A DNA stretch of 64,000 bases from Streptomonospora litoralis (GTDB lineage: Bacteria; Actinomycetota; Actinomycetes; Streptosporangiales; Streptosporangiaceae), in assembly GCF_004323735.1 (NCBI RefSeq), contig NZ_CP036455.1, positions 4,087,101 to 4,151,100 on the forward strand, in the 5' to 3' direction. The notes beneath the pieces are model-generated. The model was given only the letters and a program-made list of their open reading frames with translations, was not told the origin of the DNA and searched no databases. Of the stretch, positions 32,440-41,929 are shown piece after piece. A program made the translations under genes and the position numbers. Positions within the stretch are counted from its first letter, which is position 1, and each line of letters opens with the position of its first letter.

Positions 32440-33963
32440 TCAGCCCGCCGGGGCGGCCGCGGCGACTTCGGACGCCGCCGCCCCGTCCGGACGGTGGCCG
32501 GAACCGGCCTCGCTCGCCGCGTCGGTGAGGAGCCGGACGAGAACGCGCAGACCCGCCGTGTCCTTGTCGGCCAGGAGGGTCTCCAGCAGCGACAGGGCCG
32601 TCTTCTGGTCTCCGGGCACCTCGCGCAGGCGCGGCCAGTGCATCGCGGCGGCCGCATCGGTCAACGCCAGTGTGCGGCCCACCTGGCCCAGCGCGTTGAG
32701 CAGCGACGCGTCGCCGGGGCGCTCCGCGAGCGCCGCCACCACCAGGTCGGCCTGGTGTTCGGGGTCGACCTCCTCCGACATCTGGCCACGCAGCATCGGC
32801 AGCACCTCCGCCGCGGGCACCGGCAGCTCCCGGGGTGCGCGGCGGGCGGTGTCCGCGCGGATCTCGTCGAGGTCCGCGGCCTCCTCGGCGCCGCGGCGCA
32901 CCCTCTCCAGCGCACGCTCAGCGCGGGCCAGCGCGCAGTCGGCCGCCCACCGGGCTCCGCGGGCGCCTGCGAGCCGGGCGGCGACCAGCGAGACGCGCAG
33001 GCCCGGCCGGTGCGAGCCCACCCGCTCGGAGTAGCGCGACCATGCGGTCAGCGCCGTGCCCAGGCGCCAGTCGTTGTCCAGCGCCCCGGCGGCGACCAGG
33101 TGCTCGGCGGTCTCGGCCCAGGCGGGCCGCAGGCGCGGGTGGGCGTCGGCCTCGCGCAGCTCCGGCAGCGCCGCGCGGGCCTCCTGCGGCGAGTGCCGCC
33201 CGGCGCGCGCCAGCCACGCGAGCAGGCGGGCGCGCTCCATCTCCAAGCGGCGGCGCGCGGCCGCCCGTGCGGCTCCGCCGGGCCAGGCGGCCGCCATCCC
33301 GACCTCCACCCGTTCCAGCACCGCCAGCGCGTCGTCGTAGCGGTCCTGGTGGCGCAGCGCGCGTACATAGCCGAAGGCGTAGCCGAGACTGACGTCGCGG
33401 CCGCCCTCGCGCGCCGCGGCCGCGCGGGCGTCGAGTTCGCGCACGGCCTCGCCGGGGCGCTCGTCGTCGACGAGCATGTCGGCCTGGGCCAGCACCAGCG
33501 CCTCCCAGGCGGGTGTGCCGGGGACGGTGTGGGCGAGGCTCTCGGCCACCAGCGTGGCGCGGTCGACCACGTGCCCCGGGCCGTCGATGTTGGCGTAGCA
33601 CGCCAGTACGGGCTCGGCGGCGCAGGCGGCCGGGCCGCAACCGGGGAGGGCCGCGCCTTCCGTGTCGCCGGCGCCCGCATGAGCGGCGCGCAGCCGGGAC
33701 AGCGCGGCCGGCAGCGCCGAGTCGCCTTCGGCCCGGTCGCCCACGCGGGCCGCCAGCGGGAAGTGTTCGACCAGGCCCACCGCCCAGCTCGGCGCGGTTT
33801 CGGCGGCGGCCGCCCGCGCCGCAGCGGGTGCGGCGTCGGCCGCCGCATCGGCCCGGCCCTCCGCGGCCGTCTGCGCCAGCCGCACGAGCGCCTCGGCCAG
33901 CTCGGCCTGTCCGTCGGCCCGCAGCTCCCGCGCGGTCTCGCCCAGCCATCTCCACAGCGCCAT
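32440..33963 (-). CDS. Large Ala/Arg-rich helical-repeat protein of unknown function
   Basis: 507 residues, Ala, Arg and Leu rich, mostly helical with TPR-like spacing (RYDDALAVLERVEVG; EALVLAQADMLVDDERPGEAVREL; QADLVVAALAERPGDASLLNALGQVGR). It starts MALWRWLGETARELR, with GGGGAG ten bases upstream of the ATG at 33963; the frame is open further up without support. No signal peptide. A scaffold or protein-binding role is plausible from the repeats, but no function is known. Confidence 0.7.
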   Translation of the reverse strand: MALWRWLGETARELRADGQAELAEALVRLAQTAAEGRADAAADAAPAAARAAAAETAPSWAVGLVEHFPLAARVGDRAEGDSALPAALSRLRAAHAGAGDTEGAALPGCGPAACAAEPVLACYANIDGPGHVVDRATLVAESLAHTVPGTPAWEALVLAQADMLVDDERPGEAVRELDARAAAAREGGRDVSLGYAFGYVRALRHQDRYDDALAVLERVEVGMAAAWPGGAARAAARRRLEMERARLLAWLARAGRHSPQEARAALPELREADAHPRLRPAWAETAEHLVAAGALDNDWRLGTALTAWSRYSERVGSHRPGLRVSLVAARLAGARGARWAADCALARAERALERVRRGAEEAADLDEIRADTARRAPRELPVPAAEVLPMLRGQMSEEVDPEHQADLVVAALAERPGDASLLNALGQVGRTLALTDAAAAMHWPRLREVPGDQKTALSLLETLLADKDTAGLRVLVRLLTDAASEAGSGHRPDGAAASEVAAAAPAG

Positions 33964-34196
33964 CGAATGCAGACTCCCCTGTTTCGCGTACCCGGCCCGG
34001 TTCCTCGTTCCGCAGGCGCACGACCGCATGCGCACACCGCCCGGAATCCAACCGAACGTAGCAGCACGATCACCGTGAGGTGGCGTGAACGCGGAAAACG
34101 GCGGCCGACGCTGCGGATAGACTCGAATACACGGTCGGGGGCGGCATCGCAAGGAGCCGCGACCAAGCGGCGGCAGTGACGGGAGCGCAGCGACAT

Positions 34197-34544
34197 ATGG
34201 GATGGCGAGACCGGTTCGGGCTCCGCAAGGCCAAGCGGCGCGGGAAGGCCCGGTTCGACCGCGCGGCCGAGGACTCCGACATCCGGGCCTTGATGGACTT
34301 CCACAACAGCAGGACGGGCGTGGAGTTCTTCGTCGAGCCGGAGACCTTCGCCACCAGCACCACCGCGGTCGCCGTGGCTACCGACGGCGAGTGGATCCGC
34401 CGCCGGGTGGGCTCGCCCGACGTGATCCGAAAGGTCGCCCGGAACCTGGCGGCGCCCGTCTACGATGTGCAGGTCGTCGGCTATCCGCAGCGCATGCGCG
34501 ACTGGACCGCGCGCAACAAGCGCGGCCTGTCGCTGGACGACTAG
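34197..34544 (+). CDS. Conserved hypothetical protein, 115 residues
   Basis: A small soluble protein with a basic start (WRDRFGLRKAKRRGKARF) and a compact alpha/beta body ending AAPVYDVQVVGYPQRMRDWTARN. The YDV-VGYPQRMRD ending looks like a conserved family, but I do not recognise a function. ATG at 34197 is used; GGGAG lies 11 bases upstream. An in-frame GTG at 34176 lacks a site. Confidence 0.7.
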   Translation: MGWRDRFGLRKAKRRGKARFDRAAEDSDIRALMDFHNSRTGVEFFVEPETFATSTTAVAVATDGEWIRRRVGSPDVIRKVARNLAAPVYDVQVVGYPQRMRDWTARNKRGLSLDD

Positions 34545-34700
34545 CAGGCCGGGCGGCCGAGCCCTCGGCCCCGCAGACGCGCGTTGCGGGCGAAGCGCCG
34601 GCGAGCCGAGAGCACGTGCTCTCGCATCCGCGCACCGCACCGCATCAGCGCAGCGACGCTCCGAGCCGCCGGCTTCGGAGCAGGAAGGCGACCCGCGCCC

Positions 34701-36026
34701 ATGACCGCCCCGGCCCCACCGAACAAGAACGGCCTGCCGCCGTGGCTGCCGCGGGCGCTGATGCTCGTCGCCTGGACGGTGATCGCCTTCGCGCTGGCGG
34801 GCTGGCTGTTCCTGCAGCTGCGCGGGCTGCTGGTGCTGCTGCTGGTCTCATTGTTCCTCGCACTGGCGCTGGAGCCCGCCGTCAACTGGCTGCACAAGCA
34901 CCGGTGGCCACGCGGTCCCGCCACCGGCGCGGTGATGCTGGGCGTGGTCACGCTGGTCGGCGCGTTCTTCTCGGTTCTCGGGTCGATGCTGGTCGGCCAG
35001 GTGCTGGAATTCATCGACCAGGTCCCGGCGATGAGCCGCGGGTTACTGAACTGGGTCAACGTCACTTTCAACACCAGCTTCTCGCCCAACACGCTGCTCA
35101 GTGAGATCACCGACGCCACCGGGCTTGTCGACCAGTACGCCTCCAGCCTCGCCGAGAACGCCTGGGGCGCGGGCACGACGCTGCTCACGCTGCTGTTCAA
35201 CGGGCTGACGGTGGCGCTGTTCACCTTCTACCTGACCGCCGACGGCCCCCGGTTCCGCCGCACGATCTGCTCGGTGCTGCCCCCGCGCACCCAGCGCGAG
35301 GTGCTGCGCGCCTGGGAGATCGCCATCAGCAAAACCGGCGGCTACATCTACTCCCGGGGTCTGCTGGCGCTGATCGCCACTGTCGCCCACTACCTGGCGC
35401 TGGTCGTGCTCGATGTCCACTACGCCTTCGCGCTGGCGCTGTGGGTGGGAGTGCTCTCCCAGTTCATCCCGACCGTGGGCACCTACATCGGCGGCGCGGT
35501 CCCGGTGCTGGTCGCGCTGATGCAGGGCACCTGGCCGGCGCTGTGGATGCTCGTGTTCGTCGTCGTCTACCAGCAGTTCGAGAACTACCTGCTGCAGCCG
35601 CGCATCACGGCGCGCACGCTGGACATGCACCCGGCCGTGGCCTTCGGCGCGGTCATCGCCGGGGCCGCGATCCTGGGGGCGCCCGGCGCCTTGCTCGCCC
35701 TACCGGCGGGAGCCAGCCTGCAGGCGTTCCTGAGCGTCTACATCCGCCGCTACCAGGTCGCCGAACACCCGCTGCTGGGGTCCGGCGAGCCTCACAAGGC
35801 CGACGAAGAGGACGAGACCGCCGCAACCACACCGGATGGCGGCGCCGCGGACGGCACCGGTCCGTCGGCCCCGCCGGGCGGCGCGCAGCGGGGGCAGCCC
35901 GCGGGCCCGCGACTGCTTCACCGCTGGACGGCACCGCGCTCCGTCCGGCGCCGGCCCAGCGCCCCGGTGCCCGGCGGTGGCCGCGACGACGCGGAAGGCG
36001 GGGACCAGGGCCCGCCTCCGCGCTGA
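34701..36026 (+). CDS. AI-2E family transporter (PF01594)
   Basis: 441 residues with about eight membrane segments in the family pattern: two at the N-terminus, a soluble loop (QVLEFIDQVPAMSRGLLNWV), then the C-terminal group with the conserved FIPTVGTYIGGAVPVLVAL and YQQFENYLLQPRI. Members export autoinducer-2 or act as Na+/H+ antiporters or small-molecule efflux proteins, so the substrate is open. The last 90 residues are a disordered acidic then basic tail. ATG at 34701 follows AGGAAGG at 12 bases. Confidence 0.88.
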   Translation: MTAPAPPNKNGLPPWLPRALMLVAWTVIAFALAGWLFLQLRGLLVLLLVSLFLALALEPAVNWLHKHRWPRGPATGAVMLGVVTLVGAFFSVLGSMLVGQVLEFIDQVPAMSRGLLNWVNVTFNTSFSPNTLLSEITDATGLVDQYASSLAENAWGAGTTLLTLLFNGLTVALFTFYLTADGPRFRRTICSVLPPRTQREVLRAWEIAISKTGGYIYSRGLLALIATVAHYLALVVLDVHYAFALALWVGVLSQFIPTVGTYIGGAVPVLVALMQGTWPALWMLVFVVVYQQFENYLLQPRITARTLDMHPAVAFGAVIAGAAILGAPGALLALPAGASLQAFLSVYIRRYQVAEHPLLGSGEPHKADEEDETAATTPDGGAADGTGPSAPPGGAQRGQPAGPRLLHRWTAPRSVRRRPSAPVPGGGRDDAEGGDQGPPPR

Positions 36027-36172
36027 TTCCGGGTGTGGCGGGTGCCACCGGGACACCTTCCGCCGCGCGGATTTTGGACGTGGATGACGACACATTGCCG
36101 CAACTGCTTCAGCCGCCGGGTTCCCTTTTGCGGCCTTCCCATCGCATACTCGCCTGGGAGGGGGACTGAAGG

Positions 36173-36697
36173 ATGAAGCAGGATCTCACCGCTTTGTGCT
36201 GTGAATGCGGCACGAGCCGGAAGGTCAGCGCCTACCGGGCGATCGGCGAGGCGCAGTCCGCCTACGGGCTCGCACGCTGCGTCGTCTGGCGCCTGTGCCG
36301 CACCTGCGGACACCGCACCTACCACGCCTACCTGCGCGACGACGAGGACCGCGACGAGCTGGAAGAGGCTCTCGACCTCGACGACGCACTGGCCGCCGAG
36401 GCCCTGGACGAGGAGGTCGAACAGCTGCGGCTGTGCGGCGTCGACATCGGCCACGCCCCGGTGCCCGCCATCTGGGACGGCCAGCCGGTGGGCATGGTCA
36501 CCCAGCGGCTCACCGATCTCTCCTACGCCATCGTGCTGGACCCCAGCTCCTCGGTTGCGGCCCGGCTCAAACTCATCGATCTGATGTGGAACGAGCTGTC
36601 CATCGGCGACAACGACGACCGCTGGTACATCCAACCCGCAGACGACGACACGCCGGGCTACGCAGTCCGGCTGTTCGGCTATCGCGTGCGGCGCTAG
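36173..36697 (+). CDS. Hypothetical protein with N-terminal zinc-binding motif
   Basis: 174 residues. Two Cys pairs near the start (CCECG and CRTCG, about residues 9-12 and 42-45) suggest a zinc ribbon; an acidic helix (EDRDELEEALDLDDALAAEALDEE broken across 60-85) and a compact C-terminal domain (LTDLSYAIVLD to YAVRLFGYRVRR) follow. Conserved-looking but not recognised; a DNA- or protein-binding role is possible. Confidence 0.7.
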   Translation: MKQDLTALCCECGTSRKVSAYRAIGEAQSAYGLARCVVWRLCRTCGHRTYHAYLRDDEDRDELEEALDLDDALAAEALDEEVEQLRLCGVDIGHAPVPAIWDGQPVGMVTQRLTDLSYAIVLDPSSSVAARLKLIDLMWNELSIGDNDDRWYIQPADDDTPGYAVRLFGYRVRR

Positions 36698-36705
36698 TCG
36701 GCCGT

Positions 36706-36732
36706 GCGGCCCGCCGCTCGGCGTCGGGCCGC
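36706..36732. terminator. Hairpin between convergent genes
   Basis: GCGGCCCG / CGGGCCGC, an 8-bp stem with an 11-base loop, just after the stop codon of the zinc-motif protein gene and before the dinG stop codon. Confidence 0.4.
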
Positions 36733-36817
36733 CGTTGTCGGCAGCCGCGGGCCGGTTGCGCGGCCGCTTTCCCGGCATTGCCGCGCGGAGCCTACGTGTG
36801 TGCCGCCGCTGTCGAAT

Positions 36818-38962
36818 TCAGCTTGCGTCCGGCACCGAGGCGAGCCTGCGCAGCGCCGCGCGGGCCACCTCGGGGTCGGCCGTCTCCCAGTACGGCGGCA
36901 GCGACGAGCGCAGGAACCCCCCGTAGCGCGCGGTGGCCAGGCGCGGATCGAGCACCGCCACCACGCCGCGATCCTGCGCGGAGCGCAGCAGCCGACCGGT
37001 GCCCTGGGCCAGCAGCAGTGCCGCGTGAGTGGCCGCCACCGCCATGAATCCGTTGCCGCCCCGTGCCCCCACCGCCCGCTGGCGGGCCGAGGCCAACGGG
37101 TCGTCGGGCCGCGGGAACGGGATCCGGTCGACGATGACGAGCTGCAGGGAGCGCCCGGGAACGTCGACGCCCTGCCACAGCGACAGCGTGCCGAACAGGC
37201 ACGAGGACTCCTCGTCGGCGAACTCCTCGACCAGGCGGCCGGTGGAGTCGTCGCCCTGGCAGAGGATGCGCACGTCCAGGCGCTCGCGCAGCTCCTCGGC
37301 GGCCTGCGCGGCGGCCCGCATCGAGCTGAACAGACCGAGCGCGCGGCCGCCCGCGGCCTCGACCAGGCCGGCGATCTCGTCGAGGTAGCGGGGGTCGAGG
37401 CCGTCGCGCCCCGGCGGCGGCAGCTGCCGGGCGACATAGAGGATGCCGCTGCGCGCGTGGTCGAAGGGCGAACCGACGTCGAGGCCGCGCCAGCGGGGCT
37501 CGCCCGCCGCCTTCGACGGATCGTCGGCGTCGGAATCGGTGTCGCTCGGGCCGCCGCCGGGTCCGGCCGGATTCCCGCCGGTCTCGACGGCGTCGCCGGG
37601 TCCGGCCGGCGCCGCTGCGGCCTCGGCGGCCGGAGGCGCGGCCTCGGCCGGAGCGCCCGGCGCCGCACCCGAGGTCTCGCGGCCCAGCCCCCACTGGGCG
37701 GCGAGCGGTGCGAAGGTGCCCCCCAGTGCCAGGGTGGCCGAGGTCAGCACGGTGGTGCGGTCGCCGAAGAGCTTCTCGCGCAGCAGCCCGCCCACGGCCA
37801 GCGGCGCCACCTGCAGCGCGGGCGCCTGCTTGGGCCCCTTGGCGAGCCACACGACGTCGCGGCGCTCCCGCAGCGGCGGCTCGAAGGACTCCAGGATCCG
37901 CACCGCGGTGTCGTGCACCTCCTCCAGTGCGGCGAGCGCCTGTTTTCGCTGGGTGGCGTAGTCGGGGTCCTGCTCGGTGGAGCCCGTTCGCACGGCGCTC
38001 AGACAGGCGTGCGCCGCGTCGCGGACGGCGGCCACCGCGCCTGCAAGGGAATCCGGCAGGTGGTCGAGCCGCCCGGCCTCGGCCTCGGCGAAGAGCAGGA
38101 CCAGGCCGTCGCCGGACTCGCTGAGCCGTTCGGTCAACCCGGCCTCCACCAGCCGGCCGGCCCGCTTGGCGGCGGTGTTGACCGCCCGCTCCCCCAGCTC
38201 GCCGGTGGCCACCGAGGTGACGCGGTCGACGAGTTCGTGCGCCTCGTCGATCACCAGCACCCGGTGCTCGGGCAGCAACTGGTAGCCCTGCATCGCCGAG
38301 ATGGCCAGCATGGCGTGGTTGGTGACGACGACGTCGGCGCCGCCGGCCTCGTAGCGCGCCTGCTCGGAGAAGCACTCCTGGCCGAAGGGGCAGGCCGCCG
38401 CCCCGACGCACTCGTTGGCCGAGACCGACACCTGGCGCCAGGCGAGGTCGCTGACCCCGGGGGCGAGCTCGTCGCGGTCGCCCGTCACGGTCTCCTCCGC
38501 CCACTCGTGCAGGCGCTTGACCTGGCGGCCGAGTGACGAGAGCTGGCGGGGGTCGAACAGCTCCGTGTCCTCGGGGTCGCCGGAGTCGGCGCCGTGCAGC
38601 CGGTGGCGGCAGAGGTAGTTGCGGCGGCCTTTGAGGATGGCGAAGACGGGTTCGCGGTCGAGGAGCGGCGCGAGCGCCGTGCCGAGCCGCGGCAGGTCGC
38701 GCTCGATCAGCTGGCGCTGCAGCGCGAGCGTGGCGGTGGAGACGACGACCGTGGTGTCCTCGGACATGGCGTGGCGGAGGGCCGGGACCAGGTAGGCCAG
38801 GGACTTCCCGGTTCCGGTGCCCGCTTGCACGACCAGGTGCTCGCCGGTGTCCACGGAGGTGGAGACGGCCTCGGCCATGGCGGCCTGGCCGTCGCGCCGC
38901 GAGCCGCCCAGGGCGCGCACGGCGGCGTTGAGCAGGGTCTCGACGTCGGGAAGTTCAGCCAC
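36818..38962 (-). CDS. dinG: ATP-dependent DNA helicase, DinG/XPD family
   Basis: 714-residue 5'-3' helicase that unwinds forked DNA and R-loops, probably in repair. Walker A GTGTGKS (48-54), DEAH box (239-242) and four Cys (118, 185, 191, 197) placed as the iron-sulfur cluster ligands of the XPD/DinG family. Motif VI is in ALLLAQGTGRLLRS. Between the two helicase lobes, after QWGLGRE, is an unusual insertion of about 70 residues rich in Ala, Pro, Gly and Asp that looks disordered. No LexA box was seen upstream, so SOS control is not supported here. Confidence 0.92.
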   Translation of the reverse strand: MAELPDVETLLNAAVRALGGSRRDGQAAMAEAVSTSVDTGEHLVVQAGTGTGKSLAYLVPALRHAMSEDTTVVVSTATLALQRQLIERDLPRLGTALAPLLDREPVFAILKGRRNYLCRHRLHGADSGDPEDTELFDPRQLSSLGRQVKRLHEWAEETVTGDRDELAPGVSDLAWRQVSVSANECVGAAACPFGQECFSEQARYEAGGADVVVTNHAMLAISAMQGYQLLPEHRVLVIDEAHELVDRVTSVATGELGERAVNTAAKRAGRLVEAGLTERLSESGDGLVLLFAEAEAGRLDHLPDSLAGAVAAVRDAAHACLSAVRTGSTEQDPDYATQRKQALAALEEVHDTAVRILESFEPPLRERRDVVWLAKGPKQAPALQVAPLAVGGLLREKLFGDRTTVLTSATLALGGTFAPLAAQWGLGRETSGAAPGAPAEAAPPAAEAAAAPAGPGDAVETGGNPAGPGGGPSDTDSDADDPSKAAGEPRWRGLDVGSPFDHARSGILYVARQLPPPGRDGLDPRYLDEIAGLVEAAGGRALGLFSSMRAAAQAAEELRERLDVRILCQGDDSTGRLVEEFADEESSCLFGTLSLWQGVDVPGRSLQLVIVDRIPFPRPDDPLASARQRAVGARGGNGFMAVAATHAALLLAQGTGRLLRSAQDRGVVAVLDPRLATARYGGFLRSSLPPYWETADPEVARAALRRLASVPDAS

Positions 38963-39046
38963 GGATGCGACAGTACCGCTCGGCTGCGACGGACGGGCGC
39001 GCTCTCCACAGGCACCTCGTCCGCCGCGGCGGCCGGGCTCCCGCCC

Positions 39047-39838
39047 TCAGGTGCGCTCGGCCGTGAAGGTGAGCTCGTCGTGCAGGAAGCAGAGGTGGTC
39101 GCGCACGTCGAGCGCGTCCTTCAGCGGATGCGCATAGGACCACGCGACATCAGGGACCTCGCGGTCCTCCAGCCGCAGATTCCAGTAGGTGGCCTTGCCC
39201 TTGTACGGGCAGTACGTGACGGTTCGACTGGGCACCAGCAGCTCGCGGTGCACGTCGCCGGCCGGCAGGTAGTAGCGGTTGGGCAGGCCGGTCTCGGAGA
39301 GCACCTTGGGTTTGGCCGAGCGGGCCAGCACCCGGTCGCCGAAGGCCACCTGCACCAACAGGGTGGCGGGCCGCGCGTCGACCCGGTGGTACGGGTCGCG
39401 CAGGTGGCCCCGCACGGGCTCGTCCTCGTCGAGCCAGGTGTCGGCCGCGTCCCAGTACACGGCCGAGAGCCCGCGCAGCCATGCCGCCTCGGGCGCGGGG
39501 TCGGGGTAGGCCCACACGGCGTTCTCGGCGACGCGCTCGCCCACCCGCAGATGCCAATAGGACGCGTCGCCCTTGTAGGGGCAGTGGGTGGTGCGGTCGC
39601 TGGGCGTCAGCAGCTCGGTGCGGATGTCCTCGGTCGGCACGTAGAGCTGCGGCAGCAGCGAGGTCTCATGCAGCAGCATCCCGCGGTCGGAGTCGAGGAC
39701 CTCCTGGCCGCCGAGCTCGGCGCGCACCCGCCGGGGAAAGGGCTGCATATACAGTGCGTGGTGCGGAGACTCGATCCGGTAGTTCACCGTGGCGGGCGCG
39801 TCGCGGGCGAACGGTCCACCGCCCATCGTGAGCGACAT
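39047..39838 (-). CDS. Double DUF427 domain protein
   Basis: 263 residues made of two tandem DUF427 domains, each with the hallmark CPYKG-A-YW-L motif (THCPYKGDASYWHLR and TYCPYKGKATYWNLR). The family is a small beta-barrel of unknown enzymatic role. ATG at 39838 follows AAGGAGG at 5 bases; the 14 codons before it are discarded. Confidence 0.88.
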   Translation of the reverse strand: MSLTMGGGPFARDAPATVNYRIESPHHALYMQPFPRRVRAELGGQEVLDSDRGMLLHETSLLPQLYVPTEDIRTELLTPSDRTTHCPYKGDASYWHLRVGERVAENAVWAYPDPAPEAAWLRGLSAVYWDAADTWLDEDEPVRGHLRDPYHRVDARPATLLVQVAFGDRVLARSAKPKVLSETGLPNRYYLPAGDVHRELLVPSRTVTYCPYKGKATYWNLRLEDREVPDVAWSYAHPLKDALDVRDHLCFLHDELTFTAERT

Positions 39839-39937
39839 CCCGGCCTCCTTCGTCGTCGAAGTGCTGGCTGTGCAGGCCATACCCGCCGCGCCGCGCGCTC
39901 ACCCGCACGCTGCCCTGTGCCGCGTCCGCGCCTGGTC

Positions 39938-41512
39938 CTACAGCCAGTCGTCAGCCGATCTGGAGCTGCGGGGCCGGCTGTCGCCGATGCCGTCGCCGTC
40001 GAAGCCGGACTTGCGGCCGCGGCCGAGGTAGATGGCGGTACCGCCGCCGCCGAGAGCCGCCAGACCGGTGACCACCAGGCCGACGAGCGCGCTGCCCGCG
40101 ACCGGGAGCCGGCCGTCGTCCGGGGCGCCCGCCGGATCGGCGCCGCCGCCGGGCTCGACAGAGGGCGCGTGCTCGGGGTCGGTGGGCGCGGCGACGGTGG
40201 GGCCGGGCGCGGGATCCGACTGGGTCGGCGCCTCGTCGGCCGGGCCCTGCCCGTCGTCGTCCGGAGTCTCGGCCGGTGGCGTAGCGGGCGGATCCGCGGA
40301 CCAAGCGCCGTTCTGGTCGGCCTCGGTGCCGGTCGGCCGGTCGGACGGCGCCGCCGCACCCTGGGTCGGGCCCCCGCCGGAGCCGGCCGGATCGCCGGGG
40401 CCCCCGCCGATGGACCCGGCGGTACTGTCGCCGGGGTCGGCGGGCGTCGCGCCGGGTTCGGAGGGTGAACGGTCGTCCCGGGGGGTCGCCTCTCCCCCGG
40501 CCGTGCCGTCGACGGGCACATGCACCGCCGCACCGACGAACTCGATCGCGTAGTCGAACCCGCTGATCGGCTTACCCTCCGCGTCGACACGGGCGACCTC
40601 GAAACGCACCGACAGCCACGCCGCGGCGCGGGCCGCCGTCGACTCCGCGTGCGGGCGGGAGGTCGCCGGCGGCCCGGGAGTGGCCTGCGCCTGGGGGCTC
40701 GCCGGCGGCCGGGAAGTCGCCGACGGCCCGGGAGTCGTCGGCTGCCCCGGTGTCGGCTGCCCCGTGGTCGCCTGCCCCGGGGTCACCTGCGGGCGGGACG
40801 TCGCCGGTGGCCTGGGAGCCGCCTGTGGGAGGAGGGTGCCGGACGGCTCGCTGACTCGGCGCTGGGCGCTGACGGCGACCGTGATGGCGCCCTCGCCGGA
40901 GTCGGCGGTGAAAGTGTTGGTGTAGTCGCCGTCGGAGACGTCGGCCGGCTGGCCGAGGATCTTCAGGCCGTTCACGGTGATCTGGGCTTGCGGACCCGAC
41001 GTGGCGCTCCACCAGGCGGTGGAGGCCGCGGAATCGAGCACCAGCAGAGCATCGCGGCCGAACGCCTCGGCCACCGGGACGGCGGGCGAGGCGCCCGCGG
41101 CGGAGCGGCACTCGGGGGTGAAGCGCACGTCGGTGATTCCCGCGGCGGCGGTGAGCCGGGCGCCCTCGCGTACGACCGAACTGTAGGCGTCGGCCGGGTC
41201 TGCGGCGAAGTGGCGGCCGGCGGCCACCCCCTCGGGATCATCGCTCCATTCGGCGTCACCCCGGAAAGCGGCGCCGGAGCCGGCGGTGCCGATCTCCCCG
41301 ATCGCGCCGCGGCCGCACCAGTCCACGAAGGCGATGCGGGCTGAGGCCGCGGGCTGGCCGGCGCTCTCGGGGGCCGGCGGCGGCCCTTGGTCGGCGAACG
41401 CGGGCAGCACGGCCGAGAGCGTGATCGCCGCAGCAGCCGCCGCCGCGGCGCCTCCCGCGCCGAGGAGTCGTCCCGCCAGTCTGCGGCGGGGAGTGGGGGA
41501 AGTCGGGGTCAC
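39938..41512 (-). CDS. Secreted cell-surface protein with Pro/Thr-rich repeats and LPVAG wall motif
   Basis: 524 residues. Signal peptide (1-40, RRRLAGRLLGAGGAAA to AFAD), then a globular part of about 190 residues with two Cys (VDWCGRG, TPECRSA), a low-complexity stretch with repeats such as PPATSRP and TPGQPT, a second short beta-rich segment (AAWLSVRFEVARVDAEGKPISGFDYAIEF split here by length), a long Gly/Pro/Asp-rich stalk, LPVAG at 469, a membrane segment and a basic RGRK. LPVAG is close to LPxTG/LAxTG sortase signals, but the 25-residue tail after the membrane span is longer than usual, so simple membrane anchoring is an alternative. Adhesin-like; role unknown. Confidence 0.8.
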   Translation of the reverse strand: MTPTSPTPRRRLAGRLLGAGGAAAAAAAAITLSAVLPAFADQGPPPAPESAGQPAASARIAFVDWCGRGAIGEIGTAGSGAAFRGDAEWSDDPEGVAAGRHFAADPADAYSSVVREGARLTAAAGITDVRFTPECRSAAGASPAVPVAEAFGRDALLVLDSAASTAWWSATSGPQAQITVNGLKILGQPADVSDGDYTNTFTADSGEGAITVAVSAQRRVSEPSGTLLPQAAPRPPATSRPQVTPGQATTGQPTPGQPTTPGPSATSRPPASPQAQATPGPPATSRPHAESTAARAAAWLSVRFEVARVDAEGKPISGFDYAIEFVGAAVHVPVDGTAGGEATPRDDRSPSEPGATPADPGDSTAGSIGGGPGDPAGSGGGPTQGAAAPSDRPTGTEADQNGAWSADPPATPPAETPDDDGQGPADEAPTQSDPAPGPTVAAPTDPEHAPSVEPGGGADPAGAPDDGRLPVAGSALVGLVVTGLAALGGGGTAIYLGRGRKSGFDGDGIGDSRPRSSRSADDWL

Positions 41513-41929
41513 GGTCGTCCTCTGCTGGGTCGACGGCCGCGGGTACCGGTCGGCGTTTCCGAGCTGCCGGCCGGCGCTCGTCTCCGGGGCCGTTCGAAGG
41601 GGCTCCTGTCGAACTTACATTCCACTCCCCGGTATCCCATAGGCGTACCCGCCGCGGGTCGGCGGCGGGGAACCGCGGGAGACCCGGCGTGGTCCGGGGT
41701 GTACGAACCGGATCCTCCCCGTGGCCGCTCGCGGGCGGCCGAGGCGTTCGTCGGCAGGACGACCGGGCGGGCCCGGCGGTTCCCCTGCGGCCGGTACCGG
41801 CCATTTCGCAGCGGCCCGTCCGCCGTCGGCGGACGGGCCCGAACGCGGACCGGCCGCGGACCGTAACGCCCACGCCCGACCGGACATGTGGGTCGGCAAG
41901 GACGCAATCACCCGGCGAAAGGGAGCACG

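Noticed and set aside
39938-41512. Titin-like or collagen-like repeat protein
   Set aside because: The Pro/Thr-rich repeats are irregular and there is no Gly-X-Y periodicity.
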